Positions 18,982 through 27,751 of a DNA stretch of 64,000 nt are shown here, piece by piece (the first letter of the stretch is position 1; the number at the start of each line of letters is the position of its first letter). The stretch is from Aliiruegeria lutimaris. GTDB lineage: Bacteria > Pseudomonadota > Alphaproteobacteria > Rhodobacterales > Rhodobacteraceae. The notes under the pieces are model-generated. The model worked only from the letters and a program-made list of their open reading frames with translations. It had not been told where the DNA came from and made no database searches. The stretch spans positions 53,072 through 117,071 of the forward strand of contig NZ_FNEK01000005.1 of assembly GCF_900099935.1 (NCBI RefSeq). Direction: 5' to 3'. Position numbers and translations under genes: made by a program.

Positions 18982-21903
18982 ATGGCTTATCAGACACGAC
19001 AGCGCGATCCGCTCCTTGACAGCAGCATGCAGGAAGCCATCGAAAAGCGCGGCCGCGAATTGATCGGCCTGGCCCTGCTTGGCCTTGCCCTGGCGATTGG
19101 CGGCATGCTGGCCAGCTACGCACCGCAGGACCCGTCCTTCTTCTCCGCCACTGACGCGCCGGTGCAGAACATGCTGGGCAAATTCGGCGCCTCGGTCGCT
19201 TCGCCACTCTTTATCGTTGTAGGCTACGGAAGCTGGGCGCTGGCGGCCATCACGCTGGCTTGGGGCGCGCGGCTCTTGATGCATTTCGGCTCGGAAAGGG
19301 CAATTTCGCGGGTCATCTTCGCACCGATCGCCATCGCCGCGGCGGCTGTCTTCGCCTCCAGCATCGCCCCCACCGATGCCTGGCCCCACAGTTTCGGGTT
19401 GGGTGGGCTGTTTGGCGATACCGTTCTGGGCGCGGTGCTCAACATGCTGCCGATTTCTGCCAGTTTCGGCGTGCGCCTGCTCTCCGTGCCAATTCTATTC
19501 TTCGCTATCGGGATGCTGCTTTTCGTCTGCGGTTTCACCGGGGACGAATTGCGGCGCCTGGGCCGTTACATTCTCGTCGGCGTAATTCTGACCTATGCCG
19601 CGTTGCTGCGGGTCTTTGGCGCGGGCCTGAACGGGGCGGGCAAGGCCGCGCGTGGCGTGGCAGAGAAAACGGGCGAACGCCGTGCCCGCCGCGCCGAAGC
19701 GCGCGCGGTGGCTTCCGCGCGAACCGTGCCTGACGACGACGATTTTGCTCTGACGGAAGAGCCGGATCTGGACAGATCCATTGCGCCCGAGCCGTCGTTC
19801 TCGCGCTCCACCGGTGGGCTTCTAGCCTCGGTCTCGACGCTCGTGCGGCGTCAGCCCGAACCCGAACTCGTGGAAGCAGCCGCCGATCCCGAGACCGCGG
19901 AGGCGCTCGAAGGGGTCGAAGCCCCGACCGAGGACCGCATAAAGGCGCGCATTGCCGATGCGATCCGTTTGCGTGCTCGGGGCGGCGCGGTGCGGGCACA
20001 ACCGAGTGTCGGCCGCGCGGAACCGCCGGTTGTGCGGCGGCGCAAGCCGGATCCGCTGATCCTCAAGGTACCCGGTGCGGTTCCGCCGGCACCGATGGCC
20101 GAGATCGACGATATGCCGCCCGTTCCGGTGCCAGCCCTGAAGCACCCCTTGTCTGCGCCGCGGACCCAACCGGAGCCGGAAGCGATCGAGTCGATGGGGA
20201 ACGAGTCGGTTGTCGCGCCCTCGATGGCAGGCCCGCAGGTCGCGCCGCGTATCCCGCAACGGGTTGTTCCGGGGATGGTCGAAGAGTCGCGCCCGATGGT
20301 GCAACATCCCGACCGTTCCGCGCCGAAGCCATCCAAGAAGGCCCAGGCCGAAGCCCAGCCCGCGCTGGCGCTGGAGCCGCAGGAGACCGCGAAATACGAG
20401 CATCCGCCGCTTTCCCTGCTTACCAGCCCGGTTGCGATCCAACGCCATGTTCTGTCCGACGAGGCATTGGAAGAGAACGCCCGCATGCTCGAAAACGTAC
20501 TGGACGACTACGGCGTCAAGGGCGAGATCGTTTCGGTGCGCCCCGGCCCGGTCGTGACCATGTACGAGCTGGAGCCGGCTCCCGGCCTCAAGGCGAGCCG
20601 CGTGATCGGGTTGGCCGACGATATCGCGCGTTCGATGTCGGCGCTTTCGGCGCGTGTTTCCACCGTGCCCGGCCGTTCCGTGATCGGGATCGAATTGCCC
20701 AATGCCCACCGCGAAAAGGTGCTGCTGCGCGAGATCTTCGCCGCGCGCGAATTCGGCGACACCTCGATGCCGCTGCCGCTTGCCCTCGGCAAGGATATCG
20801 GTGGTGCCTCGGTCGTGGCCAACCTTGCCAAGATGCCCCACCTGCTGATCGCCGGTACCACCGGTTCGGGCAAGTCCGTTGCGATCAACACCATGATCCT
20901 GTCGCTGCTCTATCGGCTCAGCCCCGAGGAATGCCGGTTGATCATGATCGACCCGAAGATGCTGGAACTCAGCGTCTATGACGGCATCCCGCACCTGCTC
21001 TCGCCGGTTGTGACCGACCCCAAGAAAGCCGTGGTGGCGCTGAAATGGGTCGTGGGCGAGATGGAAGACCGCTACCGCAAGATGTCCAAGATGGGCGTGC
21101 GGAATATTGAAGGCTTCAACGGTCGGGTGCGCGACGCGCTGGAAAAGGGCGAGATGTTCTCGCGCACTGTCCAGACGGGTTTTGACGACGAGACAGGCGA
21201 ACCGGTCTTCGAGACGGAAGAATTCGCGCCCGAACTGCTGCCCTTCATCGTTGTCGTCGTCGATGAGATGGCCGACCTGATGATGGTCGCGGGCAAGGAG
21301 ATCGAGGCCTGTATCCAGCGTCTGGCGCAAATGGCGCGGGCGTCGGGCATTCACCTGATCATGGCGACGCAACGCCCGTCTGTCGATGTCATCACCGGCA
21401 CGATCAAGGCCAATTTTCCGACCCGGATCTCCTTCCAGGTGACCTCGAAGATCGATAGCCGAACGATCCTCGGCGAGATGGGCGCCGAGCAACTCTTGGG
21501 CATGGGCGACATGCTCTACATGGCCGGCGGCTCCAAGGTAACGCGTGTCCACGGGCCGTTCGTGTCGGACGAGGAGGTCGAGGAGATCGTCAACCACCTG
21601 AAATCTTTCGGTCCGCCGGAGTATATCGGCGGGGTGGTCGACGGTCCGGACGATGACAAGGAGAGCGATATCGATCTCGTGCTCGGCCTCGGCGGCAATA
21701 CCGATAGCGAGGATGCGCTCTACGACCAGGCGGTTGCTATCGTCATCAAGGACCGCAAGTGTTCGACCTCCTATATCCAGCGCAAGCTGGCCATCGGCTA
21801 TAACAAGGCCGCGCGGTTGGTGGAGCAGATGGAGGACGAAGGATTGGTCAGCGCTTCCAACCATGTCGGCAAGCGCGAGATCCTGGTACCGGAGCAGGGA
21901 TGA
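18982..21903 (+). CDS. ftsK: DNA translocase FtsK
   Basis: Septal DNA pump for chromosome segregation, 973 residues. N-terminal region with about four membrane helices (residues 30-210), then a 270-residue Pro/Ala/Glu-rich linker, then the motor. Walker A is GTTGSGKS near residues 625-632 and Walker B ends [10 protein letters not shown] near 757-764. [23 protein letters not shown] follows, and the C-terminal gamma winged helix ([30 protein letters not shown]) recognises polar KOPS sites. Ribosome site AAGGAT before ATG 18982. Confidence 0.97.
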   Translation: MAYQTRQRDPLLDSSMQEAIEKRGRELIGLALLGLALAIGGMLASYAPQDPSFFSATDAPVQNMLGKFGASVASPLFIVVGYGSWALAAITLAWGARLLMHFGSERAISRVIFAPIAIAAAAVFASSIAPTDAWPHSFGLGGLFGDTVLGAVLNMLPISASFGVRLLSVPILFFAIGMLLFVCGFTGDELRRLGRYILVGVILTYAALLRVFGAGLNGAGKAARGVAEKTGERRARRAEARAVASARTVPDDDDFALTEEPDLDRSIAPEPSFSRSTGGLLASVSTLVRRQPEPELVEAAADPETAEALEGVEAPTEDRIKARIADAIRLRARGGAVRAQPSVGRAEPPVVRRRKPDPLILKVPGAVPPAPMAEIDDMPPVPVPALKHPLSAPRTQPEPEAIESMGNESVVAPSMAGPQVAPRIPQRVVPGMVEESRPMVQHPDRSAPKPSKKAQAEAQPALALEPQETAKYEHPPLSLLTSPVAIQRHVLSDEALEENARMLENVLDDYGVKGEIVSVRPGPVVTMYELEPAPGLKASRVIGLADDIARSMSALSARVSTVPGRSVIGIELPNAHREKVLLREIFAAREFGDTSMPLPLALGKDIGGASVVANLAKMPHLLIAGTTGSGKSVAINTMILSLLYRLSPEECRLIMIDPKMLELSVYDGIPHLLSPVVTDPKKAVVALKWVVGEMEDRYRKMSKMGVRNIEGFNGRVRDALEKGEMFSRTVQTGFDDETGEPVFETEEFAPELLPFIVVVVDEMADLMMVAGKEIEACIQRLAQMARASGIHLIMATQRPSVDVITGTIKANFPTRISFQVTSKIDSRTILGEMGAEQLLGMGDMLYMAGGSKVTRVHGPFVSDEEVEEIVNHLKSFGPPEYIGGVVDGPDDDKESDIDLVLGLGGNTDSEDALYDQAVAIVIKDRKCSTSYIQRKLAIGYNKAARLVEQMEDEGLVSASNHVGKREILVPEQG

Positions 21904-21973
21904 CGAGACATCGGCCAGGTCGATTTAGTCTGTCTCAATCTCAATTCGCGCTTTGCCGGTTTCAAGGCATTCA

Positions 21974-22076
21974 GGGGGGCTTGCCCCCCGCGCTCTGCCG
22001 AGCGCTCCCCCCAAGGATATTTTCAGTCAGAAGAATACAGAGCGCCTCCTTCAATTTCTTCTGACGAGAAATATCC
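21974..22076. repeat. Dispersed intergenic hairpin repeat, copy B
   Basis: GGGGGGC-TT-GCCCCCC-type hairpin (21974-21989), then GGATATTT (22015-22022), GTCAGAAGAA (22026-22035), a 20-base loop, TTCTTCTGAC (22056-22065) and AAATATCC (22069-22076). Arms, order and 3-base spacers equal those of copy A at 12041-12163; the loops differ. It occupies much of the 331-base ftsK-lolA gap; the rest (22077-22234) shows only the lolA upstream region and no gene. Confidence 0.85.
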
Positions 22077-22234
22077 CCGCCGGAGGCACGATTTGAAGGA
22101 TCGTTCAGCAACGCGTTTTCCATAGCGAAGCTTTTCGATTTGTTTCGCCCGCGGGATGGCATCCCTTTGCCGGTCACGCCTCTTTGATGGATTCGGCTCT
22201 GGTCAGAACGTCCTCCAGCACATAATCAATCAGC

Positions 22235-22828
22235 ATGATCAAAAGAGCCTTTCTTGCCCTGACGCTTTCGGTTCTGCTGGCGGGTCCCGCGGCGGCCGAG
22301 AAACTGTCTTTGAACAGCATTTCCAACTATTTCAACTCGTTCCAGACCGCCGCGGGGGAGTTCACGCAGATCAACTCGGACGGAACGATCTCGACCGGGA
22401 AACTGTTTATCAAGCGCCCCGGGCGCATTCGGTTCGAATATAATCCGCCCGAGAAATCGCTGGTAATGGCGGGCGGCGGTACGGTCGCGGTTTTTGACGG
22501 GAAGTCCAACAGCTCGGCGGAGCAATTTCCGCTCAGCCAGACCCCTCTAAACCTGATCCTGGAATCGACCGTGAATCTGGGCCGCCGCAACATGGTGGTT
22601 GGCCACAGCAGTGACGGAAGCAAGACAACGGTTGTCGCGCAGGATCCCGAGCATCCCGAATATGGCAATATCCGGCTAGTCTTCACCGATAGCCCGATCG
22701 AGTTGCGCCAATGGGTGATCACGGATGGCAGTGGTCAGCAAACAACCGTGATCCTCGGGCAATTGACCAAGGGCGTTGCGCTTCAGCCCAGCCTGTTCAA
22801 TGTCCAACTGGAGTTGGAACGGCGCTGA
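22235..22828 (+). CDS. lolA: Outer-membrane lipoprotein carrier protein LolA
   Basis: Periplasmic chaperone that ferries lipoproteins from LolCDE to the outer membrane, 197 residues. Sec signal of 21 residues ending PAAA, then the LolA fold: SISNYFNSFQTAAGEFTQINSDG, GKLFIKRPGRIRFEYNPPEKSLVMAGGG and DRQ-like NLILESTVNLG. Located after ftsK, a common alphaproteobacterial neighbourhood. Confidence 0.92.
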   Translation: MIKRAFLALTLSVLLAGPAAAEKLSLNSISNYFNSFQTAAGEFTQINSDGTISTGKLFIKRPGRIRFEYNPPEKSLVMAGGGTVAVFDGKSNSSAEQFPLSQTPLNLILESTVNLGRRNMVVGHSSDGSKTTVVAQDPEHPEYGNIRLVFTDSPIELRQWVITDGSGQQTTVILGQLTKGVALQPSLFNVQLELERR

Positions 22829-22858
22829 GCGCTGTGCAGCTGCTGATGCCGGCATGAA

Positions 22859-22895
22859 GCCTCGCACCGCGTTGGTGCCGTGCGAGGCCTTTCTT
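22859..22895 (+). terminator. Terminator hairpin between lolA and the transglycosylase gene
   Basis: Perfect 9-base stem GCCTCGCAC / GTGCGAGGC with a 12-base loop, followed by CTTTCTT. It sits 30 bases after lolA and just before the convergent stop at 22898. Confidence 0.75.
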
Positions 22896-22897
22896 CG

Positions 22898-23479
22898 TCA
22901 GATCTTGCCGCAGGAACGCAGTTGCCGGTCATACATCGTTGCACGCTCTCCGACCTTGGACGACACGTTGAGCAGCCAGCCCTTGGACTTGTAGCTGCCG
23001 CGTTGATAGCCGGTCCAGCCGTCGTGATAGGCGAGATACTGGTTGCGGGCATCGGATAGAGAGATGCCGAGCTTTTCGCGGGTCTGGTTCATGTACCAGC
23101 CCATGAAATCCGTCGCGTCCCGGATATTGTCCCGCTTCGCGCCGCGGTTTCGGGTGGAATCGCGATAATGGTCCCAGGTTCCGTCGAGTGCCTGGCTATA
23201 GCCATAGGCCGAGCTCTGCCGTCCCATTGGGATCACGCCGAGCGACCACTGGTAGGGTGTGCGCGCATCGCCGTCGAACTTGCTCTCCTGATGAATGATA
23301 GCCATCTGCACCGGAACGGGAATATCCCACTTGCGTTCCGTGGCCTTCATGGCTCGCAAGTATTTCGGGCGCTGGTCGACGATGCTGCAGGCATTGTCGA
23401 GGTTTCGTGGGGAACTTTTTCCCCCTCCGCAGCCGGCCAGGGCCACGATAATGAAAAAGGCGCAGAAAAGTCTGGTCAT
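22898..23479 (-). CDS. Lytic transglycosylase-type (SLT fold) lipoprotein
   Basis: Predicted envelope lipoprotein of 193 residues. Signal with lipobox VALAGC (lipidated C17), then a compact SLT/lysozyme-like domain. E65 in MAIIHQESKFDGDA is in the catalytic position, followed by SAYGYSQALDGTWDHYR and the YLAYHDGWTGYQRGSY segment, matching family 1 transglycosylases. It would cleave the MurNAc-GlcNAc bond. Converges with lolA and shares its terminator region. Confidence 0.87.
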   Translation of the reverse strand: MTRLFCAFFIIVALAGCGGGKSSPRNLDNACSIVDQRPKYLRAMKATERKWDIPVPVQMAIIHQESKFDGDARTPYQWSLGVIPMGRQSSAYGYSQALDGTWDHYRDSTRNRGAKRDNIRDATDFMGWYMNQTREKLGISLSDARNQYLAYHDGWTGYQRGSYKSKGWLLNVSSKVGERATMYDRQLRSCGKI

Positions 23480-23588
23480 CCGCCTGTCCGATTTAAATTT
23501 GTGTTCTGCTCTTTTATTGCGTCCAGTCTAGGGCAATCCGGGGTGCGAGGAAACATTCAACCTTTGCGACTTTGGTCACATCCTTGTT

Positions 23589-24470
23589 TCAAAGCAGGAA
23601 GGCCAGGGCGAGCGGAAGCGCGAGGACCGAAAGCAAGGTCGAAACGACAACCAGGCCGGCCGCTGCGCCGGAATCCGTGTCATAGCGTTCCGCCAGAAGA
23701 TAGGAAGTTACCGCCACGGGCGTGATCATTTGCAGGACAAGGACGGCCAACGGGACGGCGGAAAGACCCAGGGCATGCCCGATGCCGAGGGCGGCGGCTG
23801 CTCCGATCGCCGTCTTGAGCAGCGAGAGCAGGAAGGATCGTCCCAATTCGTTGGGGCGGAGACGCCCGACCGCGACCCCGAGCGTGAGCAGCATCAAAGG
23901 GATCGCCATCTGGCCGATCAGCGTCAGCCCGTTTGTGAGCCACTCCGGCGTGTGCCAGCCCTGCCACAGGAAGAGGGCGCCGAGAACTGTGGCGATGAAC
24001 ATCGGCTCGCGTAGAACGCGTGCCGGCTTGCTGCCGCCCGAGACCATCCATATTCCCACGGTAAAGACGCCGATCGTGGTGACGGCAAGAACGACCACGG
24101 CATAGCCGAGGCCCTCATTGCCAAAGGCGAACAAGGCGAGTGGCAGTCCGAGATTACCGGTATTTCCAAAGGTCAGCGGCGCGAGATAGCTGCGCTGGTC
24201 CAGTCTCAGCAGATGCACGACAAGTGCCGTGGTGATGGCCACCGCGCCATAACAGATTGCCGCTGCTACCGAGATGCTTGCCAGTGCGGCCGGGTCGACC
24301 TCTGTCTTCGTCAGCGCGGTAAAGATCAGGCATGGCACGGCGAGCGTCATCGCAAGCCGGGTCACGAACTCTACGGGATAGTCCCAGCCGGCCCGTGTCC
24401 AGGCCGTTCCGAGCCCCGCGAGAAGGAAAACTGGCGAGACGATTTCGAGGACTGTCAGGACAAGGTTCAC
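23589..24470 (-). CDS. AEC family (auxin efflux carrier-like) transporter
   Basis: Integral membrane protein of 293 residues with about ten hydrophobic helices in two pseudo-repeats. Typical AEC features are RLAMTLAVPCLIFTAL, PLTFGNTGNLGLPLALFAFG (the Asn/Gly/Pro crossover of repeat 1), and ITPVAVTSYLLAERYDTD (repeat 2). Bacterial members move malate, malonate or other organic acids; substrate unknown. Initiates at GTG 24470. Confidence 0.88.
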   Translation of the reverse strand: MNLVLTVLEIVSPVFLLAGLGTAWTRAGWDYPVEFVTRLAMTLAVPCLIFTALTKTEVDPAALASISVAAAICYGAVAITTALVVHLLRLDQRSYLAPLTFGNTGNLGLPLALFAFGNEGLGYAVVVLAVTTIGVFTVGIWMVSGGSKPARVLREPMFIATVLGALFLWQGWHTPEWLTNGLTLIGQMAIPLMLLTLGVAVGRLRPNELGRSFLLSLLKTAIGAAAALGIGHALGLSAVPLAVLVLQMITPVAVTSYLLAERYDTDSGAAAGLVVVSTLLSVLALPLALAFLL

Positions 24471-24552
24471 AGACTGTTTCCCATGTTTTCGGTGCTGTCG
24501 GATGGACTCCGGCGCTCCTTCGGCTTAGGCAGGAAAGGTGGGGACTTCAACT

Positions 24553-24879
24553 ATGCTTAAGAGTCAGGCGAAATATCACCTTGGACAGGTTGTCCGGCAC
24601 CGGAAGCATCCCTTCCGGGGCGTGGTGTTCGACGTGGACGCCATGTTTTCCAATACCGAGGAATGGTATGATGCCATTCCCGAGGAGTCGCGCCCTCCCA
24701 AGGAACAACCGTTTTATCACCTTCTGGCCGAGAATGATCAGAGCTACTACGTCGCCTATGTCTCGGAGCAGAATCTTGTGCCGGATTATTCCGGCGAACC
24801 AGTGGACCATCCCGATCTTCCCGACCTGTTCGGGGAATTCGAGGATGGAATCTATCCGCTGCATTTTCAGTTGAACTGA
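24553..24879 (+). CDS. hspQ: Heat shock protein HspQ
   Basis: Small DnaA-binding/Lon-specificity-enhancing protein (HspQ/YccV), 108 residues. The conserved run KYHLGQVVRHRKHPFRGVVFDVDAMF starts three residues in, followed by PFYHLLAEND, YVAYVSEQNL and DLFGEF. ATG 24553 chosen; a GTG at 24538 is also in frame but would overlap the AGGAAAG ribosome site. Confidence 0.93.
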   Translation: MLKSQAKYHLGQVVRHRKHPFRGVVFDVDAMFSNTEEWYDAIPEESRPPKEQPFYHLLAENDQSYYVAYVSEQNLVPDYSGEPVDHPDLPDLFGEFEDGIYPLHFQLN

Positions 24880-24979
24880 TCCAACAGGTCGGTCGGACGG
24901 TGGCGCTCCCGCTCCTTCGCGACGCCCTTTCGGGCGCCTTGAAGCGTTGGGAGTGGCGCGGTTCGCGCGCGCCTGTGGT

Positions 24980-26560
24980 TCAGTATCCGAGCGCAATCCC
25001 ATCCTTGCGGGGATCGGAGGCACCGGTCAGGCGGCCGGTGTCCGGGTCGATCACGATGGCCTGGGCGCCACCTAGCCCTGCGGCCGGTATGGTGATCCGG
25101 TGGCCGAGACGTTCGAGTTCGGTCCGAACGGAAGCGTCGTAGCCACGTTCGAGTCTGAGTTCTCCGTCGATGGCGAAGGCCCGTGGAGCATCGATGGCTT
25201 CCTGCGGATCCATTCCGAAATCGACCATGTTGCTGATCAGGCGGCAGTGGCCCGTGGGTTGGAATTGTCCACCCATGACGCCGAATGGCATGATAACCTT
25301 TCCGTCCCGCTTGGCCATTCCTGGAATGATCGTGTGCATCGGTCGCTTGCCGGGGCCGGCCTCGTTGGGATGACCCGGCTCGAGCGAGAAGCCGGCGCCG
25401 CGGTTCTGGAGCAGGATCCCATAGCGCGGGCTGGCAAGGCCGGAGCCGAAGCCGTTGAAGATCGAGTAGATCAGCGACACCGCCATCCGGTCCTGATCGA
25501 CGACGGTGATCAGGATCGTGTCCTGATGTACGGCTTCGCGGGGGCTTTGAATACCCGCCGGCGCGCTTTGCCTGTCCAACTGGTTGAGAAGCTCGCGGGC
25601 AAAGGCGGGGTCGTGCAGGCGCGAGGTATCCGCCATGTAGTCGGGATCGGCGAGCAGGCGATCACGCGCGTCATAGGCGAGACGCGCGATTTGCGCTTCG
25701 AGATGCACCCGCTCGGCACCGAAAGGATCCAGCCCGGAGAGGTCTTGCTCAGCCAACATTTGTAGCATCAGCAGCGCGATGGTGCCCTGACCGTTCGGGG
25801 GATGCTCGACCACGTCCAGGCCGCGATAGTGGCCTTGGAACGGAATGGTCCAATCTGCCTGGCAGGCCGCAAAGTCTTCCTCGGTATGGCTACCGCCATT
25901 CGCGCGGAGTGCGCCGACCATGTCGGCGGCTATTTCGCCGGTATAAAAGGCCTGTGCGCCATGTTCGGCGATGGCACGAAGAACTTCGGCCTGACCAGGG
26001 GCGCGGAACAAGTCGCCAACCGCAAGCGGCGCACCGTTTTTCAGGTAGTGCTTGCGAGCGTCGCCGATGAGGCGGGGGGCGTCTTCCATCCAGTCGAAGG
26101 CGACCCTCGGGGCCACCGGGACGCCCGTTTCGGCATAGTCGATGGCGGGAGCGAGGCTCGCCGCGAGGCCGAGACGGCCGAAGCGGGCGGAGAGGGTCTC
26201 GAAACCGGCGATCGCTCCGGGGACCGTAACCGGCAGTGCGCCTTCGGTCGGGATTTTACTGTGTCCAGCGGCGCGAAGTTGTTCGGCATCGAGCCCGGCG
26301 GGGGCGCGGCCCGATCCGTTCAGGGCGTGGACCTGACCGTCTCCCGGATTGCTGATCAGGGCAAAACAGTCACCACCAATGCCGGTCATTTGCGGCTCGC
26401 AAATTCCAAGAAGCACGGCTCCGGCAATCGCCGCGTCGACCGCGTTGCCGCCTTTTTTCAAAATGTCGATTGCTGCCATGGCGGCCAGCGGGTGCGATGT
26501 TGCACAGATGCCGCGATCGGCATGGACGGTCGAACGGCCGGCCCTGTGGAAATCTCTCAT
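24980..26560 (-). CDS. Gamma-glutamyltransferase family protein
   Basis: N-terminal-nucleophile hydrolase, 526 residues. The self-cleavage/nucleophile Thr is T348 (HQDTILITVVD), matching the TTHYSVVD motif of GGT. The arginine that binds the gamma-glutamyl carboxylate corresponds to R85 (NGSGRAP). C-terminal GGQFQPTGHCRLISNMVDFGMDPQEAIDAPR is typical of the YwrD/GGT-like branch. No Sec signal is visible, so it is probably cytoplasmic, unlike periplasmic GGT. Ribosome site AAGGAGAACGAC is strong. Confidence 0.86.
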   Translation of the reverse strand: MRDFHRAGRSTVHADRGICATSHPLAAMAAIDILKKGGNAVDAAIAGAVLLGICEPQMTGIGGDCFALISNPGDGQVHALNGSGRAPAGLDAEQLRAAGHSKIPTEGALPVTVPGAIAGFETLSARFGRLGLAASLAPAIDYAETGVPVAPRVAFDWMEDAPRLIGDARKHYLKNGAPLAVGDLFRAPGQAEVLRAIAEHGAQAFYTGEIAADMVGALRANGGSHTEEDFAACQADWTIPFQGHYRGLDVVEHPPNGQGTIALLMLQMLAEQDLSGLDPFGAERVHLEAQIARLAYDARDRLLADPDYMADTSRLHDPAFARELLNQLDRQSAPAGIQSPREAVHQDTILITVVDQDRMAVSLIYSIFNGFGSGLASPRYGILLQNRGAGFSLEPGHPNEAGPGKRPMHTIIPGMAKRDGKVIMPFGVMGGQFQPTGHCRLISNMVDFGMDPQEAIDAPRAFAIDGELRLERGYDASVRTELERLGHRITIPAAGLGGAQAIVIDPDTGRLTGASDPRKDGIALGY

Positions 26561-26624
26561 GTCGTTCTCCTTCGCCGTCCATGCATAGCGTTTGGAGAAG
26601 ATAGGTCCAGAGGGGAGATATGGT

Positions 26625-26671
26625 CCTCGGCACCGCGTACTGGGTGGGGGCCTGGAAACACGGTGCCGAGG
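26625..26671 (-). other. Stable stem-loop between the HATPase gene and the gamma-glutamyltransferase gene
   Basis: A perfect 10-base stem CCTCGGCACC / GGTGCCGAGG encloses a 27-base loop that on the minus strand is C-rich. There is no T-run after it in either direction. It lies 65 bases before the GGT start codon, so it could be a structured leader or a terminator-like element after the HATPase gene. Confidence 0.45.
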
Positions 26672-26759
26672 GAAGCCTTGTGCAGCTACAAAGCCAGTAT
26701 GGCGATGCTTTTTGTCTTGCTGGTGGAATGAATAGGGCGCGTTTCTGGCAAACCCCCTG

Positions 26760-27323
26760 CTATCCCTCGTCGTGGCTGAGAGGGATCTGGAACATCAGGT
26801 TGTTGCGGTCGCGTTCCCGAGCGTATCGCAGGTCGCAGGTCAATTCCCTGATCAGGAACCATCCGAATCCACCCTCGGGGAGATCGGAGAGGTCGACGGA
26901 GAGGTTGTGCGACTTCCCACTTGGCAAGGCGAGCCCCGGCATCGGTTTCCCGTCATCCTCGACACGACAGAACAGGTTATCGGCACTCAGGTGGAGTTTG
27001 AGGTCGAACCGGCTGCCCGGACGTTCGCAATAGGCGTGTTCGACCACGTTGTTCATGCATTCAGCCAGGACGACCTCGATTGCATCCCTGTCTGAAGGAG
27101 CAACACCGAGCCGCTTGAGTTCGTCGTTGATCCTGATCAGCGCATTGCGGACATCCTCGGCTGTGCTGTCCACGGTTTCGCTCAGCATGTGATCGGTGCC
27201 GGATGTCACCGCCCCGTTGGCCGCATGTCCCAACAAGGAGTCCTCCGGTGTTTTCGAACTCGATCCCTTAGCATTGGTTTTGCCAATCCCGGACCGTCTG
27301 GAAGAGGTTTCGTCGGTTTTCAT
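26760..27323 (-). CDS. RsbW-type ATP-binding protein (anti-sigma kinase family)
   Basis: A 187-residue protein with a 45-residue low-complexity leader then a GHKL ATPase domain: N box IEVVLAECMNNVVEHAY, G1 box VEDDGKPMPG and G2 box PEGGFGWFLIRELTCDLRY. This is the serine-protein-kinase/anti-sigma family (RsbW, SpoIIAB, BtrW). Its ATG overlaps the stop of the STAS gene (TGATG), so the pair is translationally coupled and should be a partner-switch module. No sigma factor or PP2C phosphatase is within the window. Confidence 0.85.
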   Translation of the reverse strand: MKTDETSSRRSGIGKTNAKGSSSKTPEDSLLGHAANGAVTSGTDHMLSETVDSTAEDVRNALIRINDELKRLGVAPSDRDAIEVVLAECMNNVVEHAYCERPGSRFDLKLHLSADNLFCRVEDDGKPMPGLALPSGKSHNLSVDLSDLPEGGFGWFLIRELTCDLRYARERDRNNLMFQIPLSHDEG

Positions 27324-27661
27324 CAGGCTGCGCTGGCGCTCATCGCGGCATCTGCCGTGGGGTGGATCGTGAAGACCGAGTCCATTCTGGTCAGCCGGAA
27401 AACGCGTGAAACCTTGTCCGAAAGCCCGGCGAGTTCCAACTGGCGATCCTTGCCGAGAAATTTCATTGCGGCCACGACGGCGCCGAGCCCCGAGGAATCG
27501 AGGAAATCGACCTTTTGAAGGTCCAGAACCACTCGCTTCGGTTCATTGCCACAAATTTCCCGAATGCAATCCTTGAACTGAACGGCACAGGCGGCATCAA
27601 TGCGTTCGGCAAGCACGGTAATCTTCAGGATATCGTCCTGGCGGACGGTCTCGAAATCCAT
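27323..27661 (-). CDS. STAS-domain anti-anti-sigma factor (RsbV type)
   Basis: A 112-residue single STAS domain. The phosphorylatable serine region is LDLQKVDFLDSSGLGAVV (S56/S57), preceded by ITVLAERIDAACAVQFKD. It should bind and be phosphorylated by the RsbW-type protein encoded immediately downstream. ATG 27661 follows GGAGACAGGG. Divergent from the thiolase gene, with 90 bases between starts. Confidence 0.88.
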   Translation of the reverse strand: MDFETVRQDDILKITVLAERIDAACAVQFKDCIREICGNEPKRVVLDLQKVDFLDSSGLGAVVAAMKFLGKDRQLELAGLSDKVSRVFRLTRMDSVFTIHPTADAAMSASAA

Positions 27662-27751
27662 GCCCTGTCTCCTGTTTCTCAATCTGCATCTAGGCTGGAC
27701 CAAAAACCTTACCATTCGGTATGCGTGTGGAAGGGAACAGGGAGGATTTTC

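Noticed and set aside
19822..21864. Long minus-strand open frame opposite ftsK
   Set aside because: Antisense shadow of a verified FtsK; composition is His/Arg/Asp-rich with no domains.
24895..24978. Possible large hairpin between hspQ and the gamma-glutamyltransferase gene
   Set aside because: Complementarity is imperfect and without a T-run; not distinguishable from chance in this GC-rich stretch.
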